DNA of 64,000 bases from Methylorubrum sp. B1-46. Its GTDB lineage: Bacteria > Pseudomonadota > Alphaproteobacteria > Rhizobiales > Beijerinckiaceae. Numbering within the stretch: the first letter of the stretch is position 1; each line of letters begins with the position of its first letter. The translations under genes and the position numbers were made by a program. Under the pieces are notes generated by a model. It searched no databases and had not been told where the DNA came from. It saw only the letters and a program-made list of their open reading frames with translations. This document shows positions 17,217 to 23,424 of the stretch, in pieces. The stretch covers positions 1,813,001 through 1,877,000 of the forward strand of contig NZ_CP088247.1 of assembly GCF_021117295.1 (NCBI RefSeq), given 5' to 3'.

Positions 17217-17301
17217 GATGCGCACTGAACGGACGGTCCTGAGGAGGGCGCGAGGATCCGCGCTCCCGACGTTCCTGCCACCGCGAGCCGCCACAGGCCA
17301 G

Positions 17302-17426
17302 GGTTAACGCGGTCGCCGACGCCGCAGGCCGAATGGTTCGTATACGCGACATCTCGGGGGCGGGGCGGTCCGGATGTCGCGTATAGAGGCCACTGTCGGA
17401 ACCGCATGGTTAACGCGGTCGCCGAC
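17302..17426. repeat. Two 19-bp direct repeats (GGTTAACGCGGTCGCCGAC), 106 bp apart
   Basis: GGTTAACGCGGTCGCCGAC occurs at 17302-17320 and again, identically, at 17408-17426. The 106-base spacing is close to ten helical turns. A weaker third copy of the core, GGTTACCGC, begins at 17524. They lie in the 435-base region between divergent genes. Operator, replication-origin iteron or partition site are all possible. Confidence 0.7.
17341..17385. repeat. Perfect 13-bp inverted repeat in divergent control region
   Basis: TATACGCGACATC (17341-17353) and GATGTCGCGTATA (17373-17385) are perfect reverse complements around a G-rich 19-base spacer. It lies between the two direct repeats. A further partly symmetric site (AACTCATTTACGAGTT, 17481-17496) lies after the second direct repeat. 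Together they look like paired protein-binding sites. Confidence 0.65.
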
Positions 17427-17584
17427 ACCGGCCGCCGGGCAACTCATATAGCTTGTGTCGGGGACCCCGGGGGCCCGGATAACTCATTTACGAGTTCATC
17501 CAGGCCCCCGCCGCCGTCAACATGGTTACCGCAACCGGCGGCAGGACCCCTGTTCCGGGGCCGCGCCGAGGGTAGCCTGAGGGC

Positions 17585-17662
17585 ATGGCCTGGATCGATT
17601 TCCTGAGCGGCAACACAGGCGCCGCCGTCCCCATCGACCCCCGAGACGCGGATGACTACTGA
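17585..17662 (+). CDS. Possible 25-residue leader ORF
   Basis: ATG at 17585 opens a 25-codon frame (MAWIDFLSGNTGAAVPIDPR...) whose stop TGA (17660-17662) overlaps the coding start of the next gene (ATG at 17652). The overlap would allow translational coupling, as for a leader peptide. GAGGGTAGCCTGAGGGC upstream contains a plausible ribosome site. Expression is unproven. Confidence 0.3.
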   Translation: MAWIDFLSGNTGAAVPIDPRDADDY

Positions 17663-18074
17663 GCGCGAGATCGACGCCCTGGCGGCGACGCTGGCGGACC
17701 TGAGCGAGGACGAGGAGGCCGCGCTGCAGGTCTCCCTGCTCGCCATCAAGGCGGAGCGGGTCCGGGCCGAGGAGAAGCGCCTCGACCGCCTGCGGGCCAT
17801 GACGGATTTCCAGGTCGTCGACTTCATCATCAGGTCCGCCCACCCCGACCCGAAGGTGTCCGTGCGGGTTCTCCGGGACGCCGGCTTCGTCCGGGGCGTC
17901 ACCCTGCAGGCGGCCTATCGCGCCGGGTACGAGCGCTACGGTCACGAGCACCTTGGCAGCGGCCACCCGCTGCAGGACGAGGATGACTACGACTACGTGC
18001 GGGGCCGTGACTACGACCTCCGCGAGCTGGCGAAGGACGACGACGTTCCCGGCTACATCCTGAAAGGGGCCTGA
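17652..18074 (+). CDS. Acidic helical hypothetical protein
   Basis: The 140-residue protein starts MTTEREIDALAATLADLSED and has a charged N-terminal helix, a middle region (VVDFIIRSAHPDPKVSVRVL, then RDAGFVRGVTLQAAYRAGYE) and a very acidic tyrosine-rich tail (DEDDYDYVRGRDYDL). No family is recognised. It is the first clear gene of a plus-strand series of overlapping small genes that runs to 20282. Confidence 0.5.
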   Translation: MTTEREIDALAATLADLSEDEEAALQVSLLAIKAERVRAEEKRLDRLRAMTDFQVVDFIIRSAHPDPKVSVRVLRDAGFVRGVTLQAAYRAGYERYGHEHLGSGHPLQDEDDYDYVRGRDYDLRELAKDDDVPGYILKGA

Positions 18075-18077
18075 GCC

Positions 18078-18518
18078 ATGTCGTTCTCCCGTCACGTCTA
18101 CACGCGCTCTGCCGCCTCCGTCCGGGTCCTGGAGTGGCTGTACGAGAACCCCGAAGGCGCGCTCTTCGTCTACCGCGACGGCGAGCTCGTCGAGCGCACC
18201 GGCCCCGAGGACTGGTCGACCCTGCGGGCGCTCGAACGCTCGGGCGACGTCTGGTAGCGGGGGACGCGCCCGGAGCGCTTCAGCAAGCGCAACCGCGCCG
18301 GCGAGTTCCGGATCACCTTCACCCTGTCCGAGGCGACGCGGATGGGCATCCGCTGGGACCGAGAGACCCCTGCCCACGAGAAGGCCGCCAGCATCGTCTC
18401 CCGGTCCGCCATGGAGACCGACGACCACGAGGTCGACAGCCTGATCGCGGCGGCCGCCATGTGGCTCCGTACCGAGGGGGCGAGGATCGCCGCCGCCACG
18501 AAGCAAGGAAGGTCCTGA
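18078..18518 (+). pseudogene. Small gene interrupted by an in-frame amber codon
   Basis: The frame starts at ATG 18078 (MSFSRHVYTRSAASVRVLEW) and meets TAG at 18255-18257. It then continues without shift for 87 codons in equally good coding sequence (FSKRNRAGEFRITFTLSE, then EKAASIVSRSAMETDDHEVD) to TGA at 18516-18518. The next gene begins two bases later, so the full frame fits the operon spacing. Without readthrough it gives a 59-residue protein and an untranslated remainder. The family is unknown. A nonsense mutation is the simplest reading. Confidence 0.6.
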
Positions 18519-18520
18519 TC

Positions 18521-18820
18521 ATGGTGATGCTGCCCGGGTGGCAGGAGCGGTTCGCCGCCATGCAGGCCGAAGCGCGCGAGCGGGCGAAGCCCCGCCCTGG
18601 TCATCGCCTGCATAGCCTGCAGGATCTCCTCGCGAACCCGGACCTGCCCGACGGCACGCAGATGGACGAGGCCTTCATGAACGGCCTTATCTACGGGGGA
18701 TGGGAGCTGGCGGTGCTCAACCGGCTCGACGCCTACGTCGATCACCCCAACATCCTGCGCCGCCGGTCCGCCCGCACCAAGGATGGCGACCTCCCGCAGG
18801 TGGGGAGCTTCCATGGCTGA
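18521..18820 (+). CDS. Hypothetical protein ending in the shared tail LPQVGSFHG
   Basis: The 99-residue protein (MVMLPGWQERFAAMQAEARE ... MDEAFMNGLIYGGWELAVLN) has no recognised domain. Its last 15 residues, RTKDGDLPQVGSFHG, align codon by codon with the end of the otherwise unrelated protein at 19189-19530. Its stop overlaps the next gene's ATG (ATGGCTGA). The start could also be the ATG two codons later. Confidence 0.55.
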   Translation: MVMLPGWQERFAAMQAEARERAKPRPGHRLHSLQDLLANPDLPDGTQMDEAFMNGLIYGGWELAVLNRLDAYVDHPNILRRRSARTKDGDLPQVGSFHG

Positions 18821-19175
18821 GGCGACCCACGAGCGATTCGTCCGCACCGTCATGGAGCACATGTGCGCCTCCCTCGACCTCTCCTACGACGAGGTGATGG
18901 CCGAGCGCGACCGTGACGAGCGCGAGCGCCTGAGGCGGATATGGCGGGAGACACAGGACCTCGCCGGGCGCCGCGCGGCCGCCCTGTCGCCGGGCGCGGT
19001 GACCTACTCGGTGGGCAGCACGGACAAGAAGCTGGCCCGCGAGCTGGCGCGCCGGCTCGACAGCGGCCGTCCGTTCACCCCGCGTCAGTGCCAAGTCGCC
19101 GCCTACCTGGCGTGGCGCTACCGCCGCCAGATCTCCGGGCGCATCGTTCCGGGCGGCCCAGTCGCGAAGCCGTAG
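18813..19175 (+). CDS. Hypothetical protein, charged helical
   Basis: The 120-residue protein starts MAEATHERFVRTVMEHMCAS, overlapping the preceding stop. It has a long charged helix (YDEVMAERDRDERERLRRIW) and a C-terminal region (RLDSGRPFTPRQCQVAAYLA) that could bind nucleic acid. The first ~20 residues resemble the start of the gene at 19538, whose preceding gene carries the same tail motif. The function is unknown. The upstream in-frame ATG at 18783 would bury the start inside the previous gene and is not preferred. Confidence 0.55.
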   Translation: MAEATHERFVRTVMEHMCASLDLSYDEVMAERDRDERERLRRIWRETQDLAGRRAAALSPGAVTYSVGSTDKKLARELARRLDSGRPFTPRQCQVAAYLAWRYRRQISGRIVPGGPVAKP

Positions 19176-19188
19176 GAGGCCGCAACGC

Positions 19189-19530
19189 ATGAAGACCTCG
19201 ACGTACGACCTCTTCCTCTCGCGCGCCGACGGCGCCCGCATCGAGGCGTGGCAGATCGGGGATCGGACGGTCTCGGAGGATGAGGCCCGGCGCCGGCTAT
19301 CCGCCATCGAGCTCTCGTCAGAGGACTGGGTGAGCCCGAAGGGGGGCGAGCCGGGGGACCGGGAGGCGCTCGACCTTGAGAGGTTCGGCGCGCAGGCCTG
19401 GACCGCCGAGTGGGTCCTCTTCACCATCGGCACATACGAGGGCGGCATGTGGGTCTACGGCGCCCCGCGCCACCCGCCCGTCCGCACCCGCGACGCCGGC
19501 CTGCCGCAGGTGGGGTCCTTCCATTGCTGA
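19189..19530 (+). CDS. Hypothetical protein ending in the shared tail LPQVGSFHC
   Basis: The 113-residue protein starts MKTSTYDLFLSRADGARIEA with a strong AGGAGG ribosome site. It contains ELSSEDWVSPKGGEPGD and AEWVLFTIGTYEGGMWVYGA. It shares only the C-terminal RTRDAGLPQVGSFHC with the protein at 18521-18820. No family is recognised. It is followed by a gene whose start region also resembles that of 18813-19175. Confidence 0.55.
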   Translation: MKTSTYDLFLSRADGARIEAWQIGDRTVSEDEARRRLSAIELSSEDWVSPKGGEPGDREALDLERFGAQAWTAEWVLFTIGTYEGGMWVYGAPRHPPVRTRDAGLPQVGSFHC

Positions 19531-19537
19531 CGCTGAC

Positions 19538-19840
19538 ATGACGCACGACGAGTTCCTGCGCCTCGAATTCGCGCACCGCTGCGTCGCCAACTCCCAGTTC
19601 GCCGACCGCATGCGCGAGGTGTGGGATTCGGCGCCGGGCGGCTCGGCCGGACTGACGCTGGAGGAGTGGATCGCGCGGTTCGGCGGGGTCACCGGCCTGA
19701 CGCCGTACCAGGTGCAGGTGTCCCGCATGATCGGCGCCATGAGCGAGACCGCCCGGCCGCCCCTCGGCAAGCGCCTCTCCATCCGCGCCCGCCGCCGGTG
19801 GCAGGGCCGCGCCCGCGCCTGGCTCAGGAGGACGGCATGA
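19538..19840 (+). CDS. Hypothetical protein, HTH-like C-terminal region
   Basis: ATG at 19538 (MTHDEFLRLEFAHRCVANSQ) gives a 100-residue protein with LTLEEWIARFGGVTGLTPYQ and a basic C-terminus (RLSIRARRRWQGRARAWLRR). By comparison with the paralogous junction at 18813, the ancestral start would be four codons earlier at 19525, where ATG has become ATT (ATTGCTGACGCTGAC). The ATG four codons inside may now be used, and ATT could still work weakly. Its stop overlaps the next gene (ATGA). Confidence 0.5.
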   Translation: MTHDEFLRLEFAHRCVANSQFADRMREVWDSAPGGSAGLTLEEWIARFGGVTGLTPYQVQVSRMIGAMSETARPPLGKRLSIRARRRWQGRARAWLRRTA

Positions 19841-20055
19841 CCGGGCGCGAGAAGGCGGCCGCTGACGCGGCCCTGGCCGCCATGCCCACGGGCGTCCTGC
19901 GGCGGGTCCAGGCCTAAGGCGTCGTCACCTCCTTCGAGGTCGACGAGGCCGCCGGGACGTGGTCCGTGGAGTTCGACATCACCTATCTCGGGTCCGCCGA
20001 GCCCGAGTGCCGGGACACGTGCCTGAGAGCCGACGACGCGAGGAGGGGAGCGTGA
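19837..20055 (+). pseudogene. Small gene interrupted by an in-frame ochre codon
   Basis: ATG at 19837 (overlapping the previous stop) opens MTGREKAAADAALAAMPTGV, which stops at TAA 19915-19917. The same frame continues for 45 codons (VVTSFEVDEAAGTWSVEFDI, then EPECRDTCLRADDARRGA) to TGA 20053-20055, which overlaps the next gene's GTG exactly as expected in this operon. The uninterrupted protein would be about 72 residues. It is the second nonsense codon within 1.7 kb of the same cassette. Confidence 0.6.
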
Positions 20056-20282
20056 GCCACACCCTGATCATCAACGGCGCCGGCCTGCTGGCACGCCGGG
20101 CGCTGGCGGCGGTCGGCCTCGATGCCGAGGTCGACACTATCGAGATCGAACGCTCGGGCGACCTGGTCACGATCAACGGCCGGGTCTCCACCCCGGAGGC
20201 CGCTGGGCAGGTGTTCGAGGCCTGGGACAGGGAGCGCAGGTTCCGCCAGCGCTTCCGCCTGTTCCCCGGCGGCGAGGACTAG
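20052..20282 (+). CDS. Small hypothetical protein
   Basis: The 76-residue protein starts at GTG 20052 (MSHTLIINGAGLLARRALAA) with an excellent AGGAGGGGAG ribosome site. It contains EVDTIEIERSGDLVTINGRV, which suggests a small beta-rich fold. Its stop codon overlaps tail to tail with that of the minus-strand gene at 20279 (shared CTAG). The function is unknown; it ends the plus-strand cassette. Confidence 0.55.
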   Translation: MSHTLIINGAGLLARRALAAVGLDAEVDTIEIERSGDLVTINGRVSTPEAAGQVFEAWDRERRFRQRFRLFPGGED

Positions 20283-20503
20283 GGCAGTCTCGCGAGCACC
20301 TCGCGCACGACCGCCTCGACCGCGTCGCCGATCCCCTCGACCTCGCGCCCGTGCTCCCGGACCTCGTGCAGGGCGACGGGATCCCGCCCCCGGCGGACGA
20401 CGACGGTGGACCGTTCCGGGCCGACCATCACGCGGACGGTGACCTCGACGACCTGCCCGGCGCCGGGGCCGTCCTCGACGGGGTGGAGGGGGGCCTCGCT
20501 CAT
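20279..20503 (-). CDS. Small hypothetical protein
   Basis: The 74-residue protein starts MSEAPLHPVEDGPGAGQVVE and contains VTVRVMVGPERSTVVVRRGR and a C-terminal helix GDAVEAVVREVLARL. An upstream in-frame ATG at 20563 (MWTDSSPRLL...) would add 20 residues, so the start is uncertain. No family is recognised. It converges with and overlaps the plus-strand gene by four bases. Confidence 0.45.
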   Translation of the reverse strand: MSEAPLHPVEDGPGAGQVVEVTVRVMVGPERSTVVVRRGRDPVALHEVREHGREVEGIGDAVEAVVREVLARLP

Positions 20504-20635
20504 GGCGGCGATGATCGCCGGGGCCGCGGCCCCCAGCAATCGGGGTGACGAATCGGTCCACATCCCACACCCTGGCCGCGCGGTCCCCGTGCACGGCGGC
20601 CGCGCCCTGGCCGGGGGGCTTGCCGCGGCATGAGA

Positions 20636-20664
20636 GGGGTCCCCGGTCGCGCGCCGGGGGCCCC
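20636..20664. other. GC-rich hairpin in intergenic region
   Basis: GGGGTCCCCGG (20636-20646) pairs with CCGGGGGCCCC (20654-20664) with one G-U pair and a seven-base loop. It lies upstream of the gene at 20279-20563 on the minus strand. A short T run (TTCTGGTTTT) follows on the plus strand, so it could terminate plus-strand transcription leaving the small-gene cassette, or act in the 5' leader of the minus-strand gene. Confidence 0.35.
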
Positions 20665-20672
20665 TTCTGGTT

Positions 20673-20727
20673 TTCACGCGAGCGTGTGACGGCGGGCCCA
20701 GGCGGGGGAATTCACCCGAGCGTGTGA
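20673..20727. repeat. Two near-identical 17-bp partial palindromes, likely operator sites
   Basis: TTCACGCGAGCGTGTGA (20673-20689) and TTCACCCGAGCGTGTGA (20711-20727) differ at one base and start 38 bases apart. Each has dyad character (TTCAC ... GTGTGA). They fill the gap between two minus-strand genes and probably bind a regulator of the gene at 20279-20503. Confidence 0.55.
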
Positions 20728-20730
20728 ACC

Positions 20731-20988
20731 TCAGGCGGCGCGTGGGCAGGGCCGCGTCGTCGGTCGCGCGACGAGGAGCTCGCGCCGGTACGCCAGGCAG
20801 ACGTCCGCCACGGCGGGCTGGCCGGTATGGCGCGTCGCCGGCGCCGGCCCCTCGATGCGGGCGTGGTGCCGGCAGGTCGAGCACCGCCCGGCGGGATCCT
20901 CACGCCGGAACCCGCGGACGTCGTCGGGGACCGCGAAAGGGCGCGTGCCAGTGAGAGAGGTGAGGCCGAGGTAGGCGTTGGCGGGCAT
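20731..20988 (-). CDS. Small Cys/His-containing hypothetical protein
   Basis: The 85-residue protein starts MPANAYLGLTSLTGTRPFAV and carries GRCSTCRHHARIEGP with further Cys residues (VCLAYRREL, RPCPRAA). The C-x-x-C-x-H-H cluster could bind zinc. Longer in-frame starts run back to 21144, but the ATG at 20988 fits the pattern best. No family is recognised. It is the last island gene before the tRNA. Confidence 0.45.
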   Translation of the reverse strand: MPANAYLGLTSLTGTRPFAVPDDVRGFRREDPAGRCSTCRHHARIEGPAPATRHTGQPAVADVCLAYRRELLVARPTTRPCPRAA

Positions 20989-21169
20989 GTCCGTCTCCGG
21001 GGGGGGGACAGACCATTCTTCGTGCGAGCCTGCCGGAGTTCGACATGGGGTATCGGCTAGGCGCCGGCAGCCGGGTGGATGCCAGCCGGCTCGCAGGCTG
21101 CGGCTGGTATCGATCTGGTATCCACGCCCGGGGTGGGACGTCATCCACAGGCTAAGTTGTTGTGAAGCA

Positions 21170-21244
21170 TGGAGCGGGCGATCGGGATCGAACCGACGAC
21201 ATTCAGCTTGGGAAGCTGACGTTCTACCACTGAACTACGCCCGC
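21170..21244 (-). tRNA. tRNA-Gly (anticodon CCC)
   Basis: Read on the minus strand, the gene has a seven-pair acceptor stem (GCGGGCG / CGCCCGC), D-arm TAGTTCAGTGGTAGAA, anticodon stem-loop with loop TTCCCAA (anticodon CCC, decoding GGG), T-arm with GGTTCGATCCC and an encoded CCA. Its 3' end (21170) faces the accessory region at 1-21 kb, the usual orientation for integration into a tRNA 3' end. Confidence 0.95.
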
Positions 21245-21356
21245 ATCCGGCCGCGCTCGGCGCGGTGACCCGCCCTCGAGCCGGAGCGTACTTTTCGAGC
21301 GGCAAGGCTTCGAAAGCACTCCATTTTCATAAGCGATGGCGGGCGCCTGTCCACCC

Positions 21357-21866
21357 CTAAAATGCGCCTGAGCCGCGTCGCGCCATTCGTGCACCCGCGC
21401 TGCGGCCGGCGATCAGCCAGTAGACGAGGCCGGAGGCGGCGCCCGTCACGAGAAGGATTGCGGCGAGCCGTGTTTCCGCGCCCGCTGCCGCCGAGCCGGC
21501 GGCTAGCGGTGGGCCGCCGCGGGCAAGCCAGGGCAGGAGCGCCGTGAGAAGCCCCGTCGCGCCGCCATACCAGAACGGGGAGCGCAGCCCGAGCGTCTCG
21601 CCCACGAGCGCGGTCAGTGTCGGCGGCAGGATCAGCAGGAGGCCGAGGGCCTGGGCGAGGAGAATCACGGCCATCACTGCCATGTCCGGCGGAAGGCCCT
21701 GCGCGAGATCCGACAGGCCGGCGAAGAGGCCGACGAGGCCGAGTTCGCCTAACGTCTGGCGGAAGGTCGGATCGAGGAGCACTCCGGCGCTGAGCGTCAG
21801 GGCGCCGGCCGGAATCGCCAGAATCAGGGCGATAACGGAAAGGAGGAGGCGTCCGAGCCACGTCAT
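21357..21866 (-). CDS. Predicted inner-membrane protein of unknown function
   Basis: The 169-residue protein has about four membrane segments: LLLSVIALILAIPAGALTLS, MAVMAVILLAQALGLLLILP, ATGLLTALLPWL and LAAILLVTGAASGLVYWLIA. No enzyme motif is visible. It lies between the tRNA and gmaS and marks the return to core-like gene content. Conserved function is not known to me. Confidence 0.7.
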   Translation of the reverse strand: MTWLGRLLLSVIALILAIPAGALTLSAGVLLDPTFRQTLGELGLVGLFAGLSDLAQGLPPDMAVMAVILLAQALGLLLILPPTLTALVGETLGLRSPFWYGGATGLLTALLPWLARGGPPLAAGSAAAGAETRLAAILLVTGAASGLVYWLIAGRSAGARMARRGSGAF

Positions 21867-21995
21867 CGGTGATCGGGTCCTTCTCTCGCTTCGCCGGAGG
21901 CGGCAACGGGAGAGACCGATAGGCCGGGCGAGCCGGACAGGGCAACGGCTTGCGTTCCCGCCCGAGCCACGGTCCGGTCACCGATGCGTGGGGAT

Positions 21996-22026
21996 GGCAT
22001 CCGCCCCGAACGATCGGGCGGATGCC
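21996..22026 (-). terminator. Hairpin after gmaS
   Basis: GGCATCCGCCC (21996-22006) and GGGCGGATGCC (22016-22026) are perfect 11-base arms around a nine-base loop, starting 11 bases after the gmaS stop. No T run follows, so it may act with Rho or protect the mRNA 3' end. Confidence 0.5.
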
Positions 22027-22036
22027 TTCGAACCGC

Positions 22037-23335
22037 TCAGCAATCGAGCGTGGTGTCGCGCTCCCATTGCGTCAGGTGGCGGCAGTAATCGTCCCATTCC
22101 GAGCGCTTGAGCTTGAGGTAGCTCGGCACGAAGGCGCCGAGCGCCTCGTTGAGGACCGGGCTGGCCTCCAGCGCGCGAAGGGCATCGAGCAGGTTGAGCG
22201 GCAGGCGCTTCACGCCCTCGACGGTGTGACCGTCGGTGTACATGTTGATGTCGAGGCGCGGGCCCGGATCGCGGCCCTGCCGGATGCCGTCGAGGCCGGC
22301 GGCGAGGATGCCCGCCTGGAGCAGGTAGGGGTTGGCCGCGCCGTCGGCGAGGCGGAACTCGAAGCGCCCGCCATCCGGAATGCGGATCATGTGGGTGCGG
22401 TTGTTGCCCGTATAGGTCACGGTGTTCGGCGCCCAGGTTGCGCCGGAGGTCGTGCGCGGCGCGTTGATGCGCTTGTAGGAGTTCACGCACGGGTTGGTGA
22501 GGGCGGCGAGCGCGTCGGCCGAGTGGATCAGGCCGCCGATGAAGTGGTAGCCGAGCTTCGACAGGCCGATCTCGTCCGAGCGGTCGGAGAAGACGTTCTG
22601 GCCGTCGCGCCAGAGCGAGACGTGGGCGTGGCAGCCCGAGCCCGTCAGGTCCATGAAGGGCTTGGGCATGAAGGTCGCGCGGAAGCCGTGCTTCTCGGCG
22701 ATCGAGCGCGTCATGTACTTGAAGAAGGCGTGCCGGTCGGCGGTGATCAGAGCGTCGTCGTAGTCCCAGTTCATCTCGAACTGGCCGTTCGCGTCCTCGT
22801 GGTCGTTCTGGTAGGGCTTCCAGCCGAGGCTCAGCATCGCGTCGCAGATCTCGGTGATCACCTCGTAGCGGCGCATCAGAGCGGATTGGTCGTAGCAGGG
22901 CTTGGTCTGCTTGTCGGCGGTGTCGGCGGGCTCCGAGCCGCACGGCGTGATCAGGAAGAACTCGCACTCGACGCCGCTCTTCATCTGCAGCCCCTCGCGG
23001 GCCGCCTCCTTGATCAGGCGCTTGAGGATGTTGCGCGGGCCCTGCTCGACCGCCTTGCCGTTCATTACGAGGTCGGCGGGCAGCCAGCCGACTTCCGGTT
23101 TCCAGGGGAGCTGGATCAGCCCCTCGGGGTCGGGCATCGCCAGAAGGTCGGCGTCGGCCGGGCTCATGTCGAGCCAGGTGGCGAAGCCGGCAAATCCCGC
23201 GCCGTTGCGGCAGGTGCTGGCGATCGCGGCGGCCGGCACCAGCTTGGCGCGCTGCGTGCCGAACAGGTCGGTGTAGGAGACGAGGAAATACTTGATGCCG
23301 CGTTCCCGGGCGGCGGCTTCGAGTTCGTGCGTCAT
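22037..23335 (-). CDS. gmaS: Gamma-glutamylmethylamide synthetase (glutamine synthetase type III-like)
   Basis: The 432-residue enzyme ligates methylamine to glutamate with ATP, the first step of the N-methylglutamate pathway. It has the glutamine-synthetase catalytic fold: GVECEFFL, NDHEDANGQFEMNW and SGCHAHVSLW with metal- and glutamate-binding residues. NSYKRINAPRTTSGATWAPN and RFEFRLADGAANPYL follow. It lies next to mgsABC and mgdABCD, which separates it from ordinary GlnA or GlnT. GGGAGGA lies upstream of the ATG at 23335, deciding this start over longer frames. A strong hairpin between mgsC and gmaS may lower or separate its transcription. Confidence 0.88.
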   Translation of the reverse strand: MTHELEAAARERGIKYFLVSYTDLFGTQRAKLVPAAAIASTCRNGAGFAGFATWLDMSPADADLLAMPDPEGLIQLPWKPEVGWLPADLVMNGKAVEQGPRNILKRLIKEAAREGLQMKSGVECEFFLITPCGSEPADTADKQTKPCYDQSALMRRYEVITEICDAMLSLGWKPYQNDHEDANGQFEMNWDYDDALITADRHAFFKYMTRSIAEKHGFRATFMPKPFMDLTGSGCHAHVSLWRDGQNVFSDRSDEIGLSKLGYHFIGGLIHSADALAALTNPCVNSYKRINAPRTTSGATWAPNTVTYTGNNRTHMIRIPDGGRFEFRLADGAANPYLLQAGILAAGLDGIRQGRDPGPRLDINMYTDGHTVEGVKRLPLNLLDALRALEASPVLNEALGAFVPSYLKLKRSEWDDYCRHLTQWERDTTLDC

Positions 23336-23380
23336 TGCAAGAATCCTCCCGGCTTGGTGGTTCGGCCCCATCGCCACAAA

Positions 23381-23419
23381 AGAAAGAGGGCCGCCCTCGA
23401 AGCCTCGGGAGCGGCCCTC
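23381..23419 (-). terminator. Intrinsic terminator/attenuator between mgsC and gmaS
   Basis: On the minus strand GAGGGCCGC (arms at 23411-23419 and 23386-23394, perfect 9 bp) is followed directly by TTTCTTTT. It begins six bases after the mgsC stop and ends 46 bases before gmaS. It has the form of an intrinsic terminator placed inside the operon, so gmaS may have its own promoter or depend on readthrough. Confidence 0.7.
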
Positions 23420-23424
23420 GCAGA

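Noticed and set aside
17526..18506. A 326-residue minus-strand frame over the small plus-strand genes
   Set aside because: It shows no domain, and the plus-strand genes have ribosome sites and linked starts and stops.
20279..20282. CTAG shared by two convergent stops as a special site
   Set aside because: A four-base tail-to-tail overlap is common by chance in dense genomes.
1..21170. CRISPR array or transposase in the accessory region
   Set aside because: No regularly spaced direct repeats, Cas-like genes, transposase or integrase frames were seen. The repeats at 17302 and 20673 are single pairs.
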